The translations under genes were made by a program, and so were the position numbers. From Planctomycetota bacterium (GTDB taxonomy: Bacteria > Planctomycetota > UBA1135 > GCA-002686595): DNA of 11,727 nt. Under the pieces are notes generated by a model that had not been told where the DNA came from, searched no databases, and saw nothing but the letters and a program-made list of their open reading frames with translations. Positions 1 to 6,835 of this stretch are shown piece after piece. Each line of letters starts with the position of its first letter. Position 1 is the first letter of the stretch. Where the stretch lies: positions 1 to 11,727 of the forward strand of contig JAJDES010000566.1 in NCBI GenBank assembly GCA_029259675.1, given 5' to 3'.

Positions 1-780
1 CACGGCGGCGGCGGACCGGGCATGGGTCCGATTGGCGTGGCCGAACACTTGCGGGGATTCCTTCCCAATCACCCGGTCGTAAACATGGGCGAGCGACCCG
101 AGTCTTTCGGCGCAATTGCGGCCGCCCCCTGGGGCAGCCCCAGCATCCTGCCCATCTCATGGGTCTACATTGCGTTGATGGGCGCCGAAGGTCTGCAACG
201 TGCAACCGAAGTTGCGATTCTCTGCGCCAACTACATGGCCGAGCGTCTCAGCGACCATTACCCGATCCTCTATCGCGGCGATCGCGGTCGCGTGGCGCAC
301 GAGTTCATCATCGACTTGCGCCCCTTCGAGGATTCAGCAGGCATCTCGGGCGAAGACGTGGCCAAGCGCCTAATGGATTACGGGTTCCACGCCCCGACCA
401 TGTCTTTCCCCGTGGCCGGCACGCTGATGATCGAACCTACAGAATCGGAAACCCAAGCGGAGATCGACCGCCTGTGCGATGCCTTGATTCAAATTCGCGC
501 AGAGATTCGAGCCATCGAGGAAGGCCAAGCCGATCGCACCGACAATGCGCTCAAGAACGCTCCGCACACAACGGACATGGTTACCTCCACTGAGTGGACG
601 CACGCCTACACCCGCGAGGAAGCCGCGTTCCCCGCACCCTGGTCACGCAACCAAAAGTACTGGCCCCACGTTTCGCGCGTCGATAACGGCTACGGCGATC
701 GCAACCTGATTTGCACCTGCCCGCCGATTTCGGATTACGCCGAGGACGAAGCCAATCAGTCAGAACTGGCCCGCGTCTAA
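1..780 (+). CDS. gcvP: Glycine dehydrogenase (aminomethyl-transferring), C-terminal part, 5'-truncated by the window
   Basis: P-protein of the glycine cleavage system. It decarboxylates glycine with pyridoxal phosphate and passes the aminomethyl group to lipoylated H-protein in the cytosol. The frame is open from base 1 and encodes 259 residues. It begins in the family signature HGGGGPGMGPIGV, the glycine-rich loop that lies directly after the PLP-binding lysine, so that lysine should be just outside the window. The end is also typical: NALKNAPHT (about 181-189), then W..AYTREEAAFP, a KYWPHVSRVDN stretch, and YGDRNLICTCPP (about 232-243). Family membership is very secure. What cannot be told is whether this is the end of a full-length fused GcvP (about 950 residues) or the PB subunit of a split GcvPA/GcvPB enzyme, because the upstream half is missing. 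A good terminator follows, so this is the last gene of its transcript. Confidence 0.97.
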   Translation, partial: HGGGGPGMGPIGVAEHLRGFLPNHPVVNMGERPESFGAIAAAPWGSPSILPISWVYIALMGAEGLQRATEVAILCANYMAERLSDHYPILYRGDRGRVAHEFIIDLRPFEDSAGISGEDVAKRLMDYGFHAPTMSFPVAGTLMIEPTESETQAEIDRLCDALIQIRAEIRAIEEGQADRTDNALKNAPHTTDMVTSTEWTHAYTREEAAFPAPWSRNQKYWPHVSRVDNGYGDRNLICTCPPISDYAEDEANQSELARV

Positions 781-803
781 GCCCGCGCTCCGAGTTCATC
801 TAC

Positions 804-855
804 AAAATCGCCGGCTCAGCTTGCAGCAATGCATGTTGAGTCGGCGATTTTTTTT
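804..855 (+). terminator. Rho-independent terminator after gcvP, possibly bidirectional
   Basis: An arm at 804-820 pairs with 835-851 over 17 positions, with only two G-T wobbles, around a 14-base loop. A run of eight T (848-855) overlaps the end of the second arm. It starts 24 bases after the gcvP stop. On the minus strand the same hairpin ends in TTTT, so it could also stop transcripts of the convergent gene ending at 1015. Bases 856-1014 hold nothing else I can support. Confidence 0.85.
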
Positions 856-1014
856 GTGAGTGCAAGCGTCACACGCCATCCACAGCTTTGTTCTCGCTTG
901 GCGTGGACAATTCACTCGACCGCGACTTGCTACAGGCAATCGCTTCACACACCATTTGGTTCGTGCGGTGAACAGATGCACGCAGAGTAGCTGCGGCCTT
1001 AGTGAAGCGCTGAA

Positions 1015-3405
1015 TTAGTGATGTGCGTGCCCTGTGGCTGAAGTGGACTTTCCGCCTAGCTTCAGGGGATTGCTGGTGAGGGCTTCCAGTTCGGAAGCAC
1101 CCTCCCTAACGAGAGCAATGCCGTTCAGTGGGACTTCGGTGAAGACGTCTGTCTTGCCCGTTCGCGGCCAGCGGACTTCCATGCGTTCAATCGACTGAGC
1201 GGTTCCCAATCCGATTTCGAGTTGCAGGCTGGAAGATCCAAAACTGCCGCCCGTGCTAACCACGCGGTGAATATCGCGTAAATTGCCCGCTTCGTCCTTT
1301 ACCACAAGCCGCACGCGCGCACCGATCCCCAACGCATTCGATTGGGCTCCGCGCAAGCGCAGAGTAATCCAGCGATGCTTGAAACCCGGGTTTTCGTACA
1401 GCACGTTTTGGTACACGTCGCCGCTGTAGGCGCCGCCCATGTTGGCGAAAATATCCTGGTCCCCGTCATTGTCCACATCGCCGAATGCAATCCCGTGCCC
1501 CTTTTGAATGTTGCCGAAGCCGCCGGAGGTCGTCACGTCTTGAAAGCGTGTGCCATTGTCATTGCGCAACATGACATTGGGGACTAGGGAGATGAACGCG
1601 GGCTGTCCGGTGCCGAAGTAAACATCCTCCCAACCGTCATTGTCCAAGTCCCCGAAATTTGCACCCATCGCCAGCAGTACCTTGTCGATCCCCACTTTGG
1701 CGCTTACGTCCTCAAAGGTACCGTCGCCACGATTGCGATAGAGCTTGGTGCGCTCGGCCTCTGTCTCCAGACCTAAGTAGTCTGAAGCAACCATATTCAG
1801 GGCTACACCACCGAAATCCGCAAAGGTCGCCACCAGAAGGTCGAGCCAACCATCATTGTCGTAGTCGAAGAACCACGTCGGAAAGCTCATCAGAGGCTCG
1901 CTTACGCCCGCTTCCGCCGCCACATCTTCAAAGCTCCAAACCCCATCGGCATCGGGACCAGCGTTCCGGTAGAGCACATTGGTTTGGCCCATGCGCGACA
2001 GAAATAGGTCCGGCCGATCGTCATTATTGTAGTCACCCCAAACAGCTCCCTTGACGAATCCGATGTGATTCAAACCGACGCTCGCACCGACTTCTGTGAA
2101 AGTGCCGTTCCCGTTGTTGCGGTAGAGTTCGCACGGTCTTTCCTTCTTGCGTGACTCATTGGCAACAAACAAATCCAGCCAACCGTCATTGTTGTAATCG
2201 CCGAAGGCCGCGCTGGGACTGGGCTGCATGCGCAACAGGCCCGCTCTCTCGGTCACGTCTTCAAACGTGCCGTCACCGCGATTGCGCAGCAATGAATTGG
2301 GAAACATTCCGCTATCGCCCATCCATGCGCCGCGCACGACGAACAGATCGATATGGCCGTCGTTATCGTAGTCGGCATGGGTCAGGTTCAATCCACCCAA
2401 TTGGCCGCTCAAGCCCGCTTCCGCAGTGCGCTCGACAAATTGCCCTTGCCCATCGTTGACGAAGTAACGCATGGGCAACTCGACATCCCATGTTGTCACG
2501 ACAACGTCGAGCAATCCGTCCCCACTGAGATCATCAAGCACAATTCCACCGCAAAGCCCCTGCTCAGCAAGCCCAGCGGACATGGCCACATCCCGAAAGC
2601 GCGGCAAGTCATATTCTGAGGCAAAGACTTCCTCAGGAACCAACCACGGCTCGCCCACTCCATCTGGATATTGATCCAAAGTCATGCAAGCAATGTTGAG
2701 CAACCAGCGAGCACTCAAATCTTCGGGGTCCAATTCGAGCAAGCGCCGATAGATCTGCGCAGCAGCTGCTGAACCGCGTGGCTCTTGATGCACTCCGCTG
2801 CCCCGAATCGGCATTAGGCATGAGTCAATCGAGTGATTGAGAATGCAATTCTCTTGTTCACCAAGTCGCAACCAACTAATCGCCATCAGTCGGTCCATCT
2901 TGCGCTGCGTATCCTCAGGGAACTCAATTCCCTGAGCTTGTAGCTCAGCAAGGATACTCTCGAGCTGCTCAATAGCCGCTTCGGATTGCCCGGAGCGCAT
3001 CAACTCGAGTGCGAGTTGTCGTTCGAACTGAATTCCAGGTGACCGGCCCGCTTGAGCTTTTTGCTCGCGCATGATCTCCACACGCAAATTGTTGCGATAG
3101 GCCGTGCTCTGGTGATTGATTTGCGCGGCGAGTTCAAGCAAACGTTGATGCATCGCCTCATTCGATGAGAGCTCCGCTTGCGATTCTTGGGCGGCTTGCG
3201 GCTGTTCTGGCGACGGTAACTCTCCAGCGCGATCGAACGGACCCGTGGCCGTTGAAGCTTTGGGGGTCGTCGCATCCTCATGAGCGGTCTGGCTCGAATC
3301 CGCTACTCCCTCAGATGAATCGCAAGCGCTGCCCATGCAAGCGAGCGCGAAGACCAATGCATGGGTCGCCGACCATGTCGCGCAGCTTGAATTTCTGCGT
3401 TTCAC
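1015..3405 (-). CDS. Exported FG-GAP/VCBS-repeat protein with TPR-like region and C-terminal ASPIC/UnbV domain (CRTAC-type), probable lipoprotein
   Basis: Large extracytoplasmic protein of unknown exact role; families of this kind have beta-propeller folds that bind calcium and other proteins or sugars. Numbering below is from the longest frame (start GTG at 3534, 839 residues). A helical TPR-like segment spans about 168-285, with a conserved ENC...DSC pair (Cys230, Cys239) followed by PIRGSGVH. Seven calcium-loop motifs of the type DxDNDGxxD begin near 334, 388, 446, 501, 557, 629 and 686; the fourth reads NNDDRPD, with the usual glycine lost. The C-terminus (about 723-810) is an ASPIC/UnbV domain (GIGARVRL, GGSFGSSS, EVRWP). 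I chose GTG at 3405 because it gives MKRRN, a hydrophobic stretch and a possible lipidation cysteine (GSAC, residue 71), followed by an acidic Ser/Thr/Ala-rich linker. The lipobox is not canonical. ATG at 3495 and GTG at 3534 are in-frame alternatives, and none has a visible ribosome binding site. The C-terminus ends in GHAHH. Confidence 0.9.
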   Translation of the reverse strand: MKRRNSSCATWSATHALVFALACMGSACDSSEGVADSSQTAHEDATTPKASTATGPFDRAGELPSPEQPQAAQESQAELSSNEAMHQRLLELAAQINHQSTAYRNNLRVEIMREQKAQAGRSPGIQFERQLALELMRSGQSEAAIEQLESILAELQAQGIEFPEDTQRKMDRLMAISWLRLGEQENCILNHSIDSCLMPIRGSGVHQEPRGSAAAAQIYRRLLELDPEDLSARWLLNIACMTLDQYPDGVGEPWLVPEEVFASEYDLPRFRDVAMSAGLAEQGLCGGIVLDDLSGDGLLDVVVTTWDVELPMRYFVNDGQGQFVERTAEAGLSGQLGGLNLTHADYDNDGHIDLFVVRGAWMGDSGMFPNSLLRNRGDGTFEDVTERAGLLRMQPSPSAAFGDYNNDGWLDLFVANESRKKERPCELYRNNGNGTFTEVGASVGLNHIGFVKGAVWGDYNNDDRPDLFLSRMGQTNVLYRNAGPDADGVWSFEDVAAEAGVSEPLMSFPTWFFDYDNDGWLDLLVATFADFGGVALNMVASDYLGLETEAERTKLYRNRGDGTFEDVSAKVGIDKVLLAMGANFGDLDNDGWEDVYFGTGQPAFISLVPNVMLRNDNGTRFQDVTTSGGFGNIQKGHGIAFGDVDNDGDQDIFANMGGAYSGDVYQNVLYENPGFKHRWITLRLRGAQSNALGIGARVRLVVKDEAGNLRDIHRVVSTGGSFGSSSLQLEIGLGTAQSIERMEVRWPRTGKTDVFTEVPLNGIALVREGASELEALTSNPLKLGGKSTSATGHAHH

Positions 3406-3808
3406 TGGGGATACCAAGCGTGATGCCGCCCCTAACCAATAAGCAGCGGGTGCGATACAACTCAAACTGTGGCGGTAGATCAAATTTAGAAGCATGCTAG
3501 GAGTTTGGCTAGGTAACCGGCTTCCTTGGCTCACGGCCTGACGCCAAAGAGGGCGCTTGCACGTTGGGCGTCCAAAGGGCGCGAAGCTTCATTTGGGGCT
3601 CGGCAATAGCCGGGTCATTGTTTCAAGGCGACTCCAAACTGACAACGGGGCGAGTGGGCCGAGAGGTGCGCACAGTTCCGCAGGCACTTGCGAAATCGCC
3701 GGATGCCGGCGCGAGCAGATTGAATAGCCCGCTTGCTCCTCCAGGAGAGTTCAAACGGCGAGCAAACTCCATCGGCGCTCGGACATCATTTGTTTATGCG
3801 GAAAACCG
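3406..3808. other. Gene-poor spacer between two minus-strand genes
   Basis: About 400 bases without a convincing gene. Bases 3406-3534 stay open in the frame of the FG-GAP gene and could be its N-terminus if an earlier start is used. A perfect 6-bp hairpin (CGCCGG, loop ATG, CCGGCG) lies at 3697-3711. A short GCGG-AAAA-CCGC hairpin at 3798-3809 overlaps the stop of the next minus-strand gene. Neither has a T-run, so both are weak as terminators. The promoter of the FG-GAP gene should lie here, but I see no clear -10/-35 pair. Confidence 0.5.
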
Positions 3809-4252
3809 CTACTCACGACCCCGATTCGATACCGGGCGAAGCGGCGCGATGACCAATGGTGGTTTGTGATGCCGCTTGCGGAGCCAATTCAATCCGCGCT
3901 GAATTCGAGGGCGCCGCACGATCCAGAGCTCGAGTCGGCGTTTGCCCGGGAAATTCAACAACATCAAGCCCAGGAGGATTGTCAAAACGCCCTGGCCGGG
4001 TAGGAGAAGCATGGCGATTCCCGCCAGCACCAGCACCGCTCCCGCCAGGTTCTTCAGGGCCACGATGGCGAGCGCCGCCAAAGGGTGACGATTGCGCATG
4101 GGGTGAGCTGGGGGGCAGCGCGTGGCGAAGTAATTCTCGGGGATTTGAGCGATGAGGAGCGGGAAGGCCAGGATGCTGAGCACAAACCCCAGCGCTGAGG
4201 CAATGCCCAGGCCGGTCATGAATTCCGGGTTTCCTTGGATCCAATCCCACAT
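3809..4252 (-). CDS. Small PGPGW-like integral membrane protein
   Basis: A 147-residue inner-membrane protein of unknown function. It has a first hydrophobic segment at about 12-34 and a hydrophobic hairpin at about 58-101, interrupted by LLLPGQGVLTILLG (83-96). This is the Pro-Gly-x-Gly turn that marks PGPGW-type membrane proteins, here with Gln instead of the second Pro. NFPGKRR (100-106) and a very basic tail (RRPRIQRGLNWLRKRHHKPP, 113-132) follow, suggesting a cytoplasmic C-terminus by the positive-inside rule. The frame is open back to 4375, but the extra 41 residues look non-conserved and low in hydrophobicity. ATG at 4252, giving MWDWIQGNPEF, looks like the natural start for this family. 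There is no Shine-Dalgarno motif before it. It is divergent from the TraB-like gene. No enzymatic role can be assigned. Confidence 0.8.
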   Translation of the reverse strand: MWDWIQGNPEFMTGLGIASALGFVLSILAFPLLIAQIPENYFATRCPPAHPMRNRHPLAALAIVALKNLAGAVLVLAGIAMLLLPGQGVLTILLGLMLLNFPGKRRLELWIVRRPRIQRGLNWLRKRHHKPPLVIAPLRPVSNRGRE

Positions 4253-4276
4253 GCTTATCTGTGATAATGCCCGGCG

Positions 4277-4305
4277 AGAGGGCGACGCGTCGAGCGTTGC
4301 GCTCT
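4277..4305. promoter_or_regulatory. GC-rich inverted repeat in the divergent intergenic region
   Basis: Arm 4277-4288 (AGAGGGCGACGC) pairs with 4294-4305 (GCGTTGCGCTCT) around a 5-base loop, with one mismatch and one G-T wobble over 12 positions. Inside it lies the perfect 10-base palindrome CGACGCGTCG (4283-4292). It sits about 25 bases upstream of the preferred minus-strand start at 4252 and about 135 bases upstream of the plus-strand start at 4441. It could be an operator or a leader hairpin. It has no T-run, so it is not a terminator. Function is inference only. Confidence 0.3.
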
Positions 4306-4440
4306 GACTCAGGTCAAGTCGGGCGAGATACCCACCGAGGATGCCGCTAGCCCCCGCTTTGATCAACGTGCCCAAAATGTCTTGCCCCCTGAAACGCTGA
4401 GCCCATTCACCCCTCCGGTGACCTCAAGCAAACGCCTGTC

Positions 4441-5793
4441 ATGCTGATTTCGATGCCCTGCCACTTTCTGCTCGCCGTAATTTCCTCGCTCGGACCCGTC
4501 AGCTCCGCTGTTTCTTCGCCGAGCACGAACTCCGCCCCCTCCTCGGCGCTTCCCGCCACACCTCGGACCGTCCCAGTCGGGGTGGCGGCTACCGAGCAAT
4601 CAGCGGAGAAGGGCGGGCCGTATTTGAGGCTGGTGGAGCGCGAGGACGGGCGCTTTCTCGAGTTGGAAGTCGCCATCTGCACGCTGACGCCGGACGAGGA
4701 GGGTGCGCCGGAGATCATGCTTGCCGCCGCCGTGCATATCGCCGAACCGTCTTTCTACAGCGAGCTTCAGGGCGCGCTCGACAGTCGCGATTTGGTCCTG
4801 TTTGAAAGCGTTCGGCCCGCGGGAACCGGTCGCGCCATGTACGACAAGGAGGGAGACAGTGACGAAAGCAAAGTGCGCATCAGTCGCGATCGACTGCGCT
4901 TCTTGGCGGTGCTGCTGGACGGCTATTTTGATCGCAACAACGCTTACCCGGCGGATTTGGATCAACTGGCAGCCGGCATCAAACCGGAAGAGGTCGAGTT
5001 GCTGAAAATCGCTCGTGTGGACGGATTTGGAACACCCGTAGTGTTCAGCTTGGGCTCCAACTCGCGACGCGGAAAATTCGACTTGATCAGCTTGGGTTCC
5101 GACCAAACCGACGGCGGAAGCGGGGCGGCCGCGGATCTCTTCTTTTCGGATCAAGATCCCCTGAAAGCAGCCGAATTGGGCAAGGATTTCGGGATCCAGC
5201 AAGATCTGGCGACCGCCATGGGACTGGTGTTTCAACTCGATGCCATGAGCCATTCGGGCCATCAATGGCGCAACAGCGACCTCGCCGTGGACCAAATCCA
5301 GGCGCGCTTGGGTGTTGATTTGAATGCGGAGAAGGAAGAGCTTTTCAGCCTTCTGTCGGGCGAATCTCTATTGGCGGAGATAAGCGGATCGGTGTTGCGT
5401 TTTGTCGGCAAGTCCAAAATCGGCAAGGCCGCCATGATGCTGGTCGGGATCGAAGTTTTGAGCCGCGCCGACCAATTGCTCCAAAACGCGCCCGATGAGT
5501 TGGCGTCGCTCATGGGTGTTCTGCTCAGGGACCGAAATCGAGTTGTGCTGGACGATGTGCGCACCGCTATTGAGGCAGGTGAGGTGAGCAATATTGGAAT
5601 CGTCTACGGAGCCGCGCACATGACCGACCTGGAGCGCCGATTGCGCATGACCCAGGGCTATGAGGTCAGCGCCAAAACTTGGAACCGAGCCGTCACGCTC
5701 GATCTCGATGGACTTCCCATCTCGCGCACGCAAATCAATTGGTTTCGAAGTCAAATTCAAAGCGCTCTCGAACTGGAACTCGGCGGCGACTGA
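4441..5793 (+). CDS. Exported TraB/PrgY (Tiki/GumN-like) protein with an inserted GspG pseudopilin-like domain
   Basis: A 450-residue protein with three parts. Residues 1-25 resemble a signal peptide (hydrophobic, Ser/Ala end, few basic residues), and a Ser/Pro/Ala-rich stretch follows to about 55. The first TraB-like half (about 60-128) contains AAAVHIAEPSFYSEL with His99 and LVLFESVRP with Glu122, equivalent to the GxxH and Glu metal-site positions of TraB/Tiki proteins. The second half (about 244-415) contains GLVFQLDAMS, LLRDRNRVVLDDV (361-373) and IVYGAAHMTDLERRL (387-401, His393). Between them, about 146-236 reads like the C-terminal domain of the type II secretion major pseudopilin: a helix with LLDGYFDRNNAYPADLDQL, then DGFGTPVVF (194-202) and FDLISLGSDQTDGGSG...ADLF (213-234), the calcium-loop region of GspG. 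The N-terminal prepilin helix is absent. TraB/Tiki homologues are suspected or shown metalloproteases, but activity here is not proven. ATG 4441 is used; no Shine-Dalgarno is seen. Confidence 0.85.
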   Translation: MLISMPCHFLLAVISSLGPVSSAVSSPSTNSAPSSALPATPRTVPVGVAATEQSAEKGGPYLRLVEREDGRFLELEVAICTLTPDEEGAPEIMLAAAVHIAEPSFYSELQGALDSRDLVLFESVRPAGTGRAMYDKEGDSDESKVRISRDRLRFLAVLLDGYFDRNNAYPADLDQLAAGIKPEEVELLKIARVDGFGTPVVFSLGSNSRRGKFDLISLGSDQTDGGSGAAADLFFSDQDPLKAAELGKDFGIQQDLATAMGLVFQLDAMSHSGHQWRNSDLAVDQIQARLGVDLNAEKEELFSLLSGESLLAEISGSVLRFVGKSKIGKAAMMLVGIEVLSRADQLLQNAPDELASLMGVLLRDRNRVVLDDVRTAIEAGEVSNIGIVYGAAHMTDLERRLRMTQGYEVSAKTWNRAVTLDLDGLPISRTQINWFRSQIQSALELELGGD

Positions 5794-5935
5794 GTCTTAC
5801 ATGCTCGGAACTCGAATGGATGGCATCCCGGGCCGCTCGGCTCCGTAGCTAGCTATAACGAGTCGGGCGAATCGGAGCAGCTTGCTGCCCGGACCCAATG
5901 GCCACGCGGACAAGCCCCAAGGTTATGCTCTTGGC

Positions 5936-6805
5936 ATGTCTTCGACGCGCAATCCCCAGGCGGAACAGATGGCGGACGAATCGATGGTCCGCAACCTCAG
6001 ATTCCAAGCCGATGCCGTTTGGCCACAAGAGTGGCCCTTAATTGAGGGCTACGATCTGCCCGACGCTCCTCAGGTTCTCGACTTGGCCTGTGGCACCGGC
6101 GAAATTAGCCGGCGGTTGCTCGAGGCAATCCCCAAGGCGAACTTGCTCGGTATCGACATCCACGCCGATCACATTGCACACGCGGCCGCCGCCAGCCAGC
6201 CATTTGGCGCTCGCGCTCAATTTCAATTGGGCGACGCCTATCACTTGGATCAGGAAGATGACAGCTTTGACCTGTCGCTCTGTCGCCACCTGTTGCAAGC
6301 CATTCCCGACCCCGCCAAGGTCATCGCCGAGCTCGTACGCGTAACCAAGCCCGGCGGTCGTCTGCACTTGGTCGTTGAAGACTACGCCATGATGCATTTC
6401 AGCTTGCCCGAAGCGCATCTACGAAAACTTGAGCAGATCGATCCCGACGTTGCGGCCGACGACGCGAGCGACTTATTTTGGCTGCGTGGTCCAATTGCTT
6501 TTGCGAGGGCCACAGGGTCGGATTTGCGCATTGGCCGCAATGCGTTCGGCCATTTGGTCAGAGCCGGTTTGACGGACATTCGCGTCAATTATCTGGTCAT
6601 TGACACACTTCGAGTGAAACGCGACTCATTCGCGAGCATTTGGATTGCCTGGCGCGACGGATACAGCCAAGCAATCGCCAGGGAAACCGATCTGACTTAC
6701 GATCAAGTCGTCGCTCACTTCGACGCAATGATCGCAGCGATTCGTGAGCCCGAATGTTATGGCGTTTGGCACTTGCCGATTATCAGCGCCGCTCTGCCGA
6801 CCTGA
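5936..6805 (+). CDS. Class I SAM-dependent methyltransferase
   Basis: A 289-residue cytosolic methyltransferase of unknown substrate with a Rossmann-like SAM-binding core. Motif I is VLDLACGTGEISRRLL (47-62). The acidic residue for the SAM ribose is Asp74 in GIDIHADHI (72-80). GDAYHL (99-104) is the adenine-contact loop. DSFDLSLCRHLLQAIPDP (109-126) and ELVRVTKPGGRLHLV (132-146) are motif II/III positions. This is the Methyltransf_11/25 type found in many small-molecule methyltransferases (UbiE-like and others). The C-terminal third (about 150-289) has no motif I recognise and probably forms the substrate cap. The frame is open back to a TTG at 5882, but ATG at 5936 (MSSTRNPQ) is the more credible start, with only a weak AAGG 13 bases before it. 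The stop is 30 bases upstream of the ammonia-lyase-like gene, so the two may be co-transcribed. Substrate cannot be inferred. Confidence 0.9.
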   Translation: MSSTRNPQAEQMADESMVRNLRFQADAVWPQEWPLIEGYDLPDAPQVLDLACGTGEISRRLLEAIPKANLLGIDIHADHIAHAAAASQPFGARAQFQLGDAYHLDQEDDSFDLSLCRHLLQAIPDPAKVIAELVRVTKPGGRLHLVVEDYAMMHFSLPEAHLRKLEQIDPDVAADDASDLFWLRGPIAFARATGSDLRIGRNAFGHLVRAGLTDIRVNYLVIDTLRVKRDSFASIWIAWRDGYSQAIARETDLTYDQVVAHFDAMIAAIREPECYGVWHLPIISAALPT

Positions 6806-6835
6806 ATTCCCTCCGATTCGCCTTCACGCTCGATC

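Noticed and set aside
2200..3450. Repeated ATTGTCGTAGTC-like segments within the FG-GAP gene, considered as a DNA repeat array
   Set aside because: They are the codons of the recurring DYDNDGW calcium-loop motifs, with irregular spacing and diverged flanks; a protein repeat, not CRISPR or satellite DNA.
3564..3869. Open frame of 101 codons on the plus strand
   Set aside because: It overlaps the 3' end of the PGPGW-like gene on the other strand, has low-complexity basic composition and no recognisable domain.
4253..4375. N-terminal extension of the PGPGW-like protein to 4375
   Set aside because: The 41 extra residues look unlike a membrane protein start, while MWDWIQGNPEF at 4252 leads straight into the first membrane segment.
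4600..5295. 231-codon minus-strand frame
   Set aside because: It lies wholly inside the TraB/GspG gene on the opposite strand. That gene has clear family motifs; this frame has none.
5846..5859. TAGCTAGCTA palindrome overlapping a TATAAC -10-like hexamer before the methyltransferase
   Set aside because: No -35-like partner at the right distance, and short AT motifs like this are expected by chance.
5882..5935. TTG start for the methyltransferase
   Set aside because: The 18 extra residues (Pro/Gly-rich) precede a good ATG (MSSTRNPQ) and are not expected in this fold.
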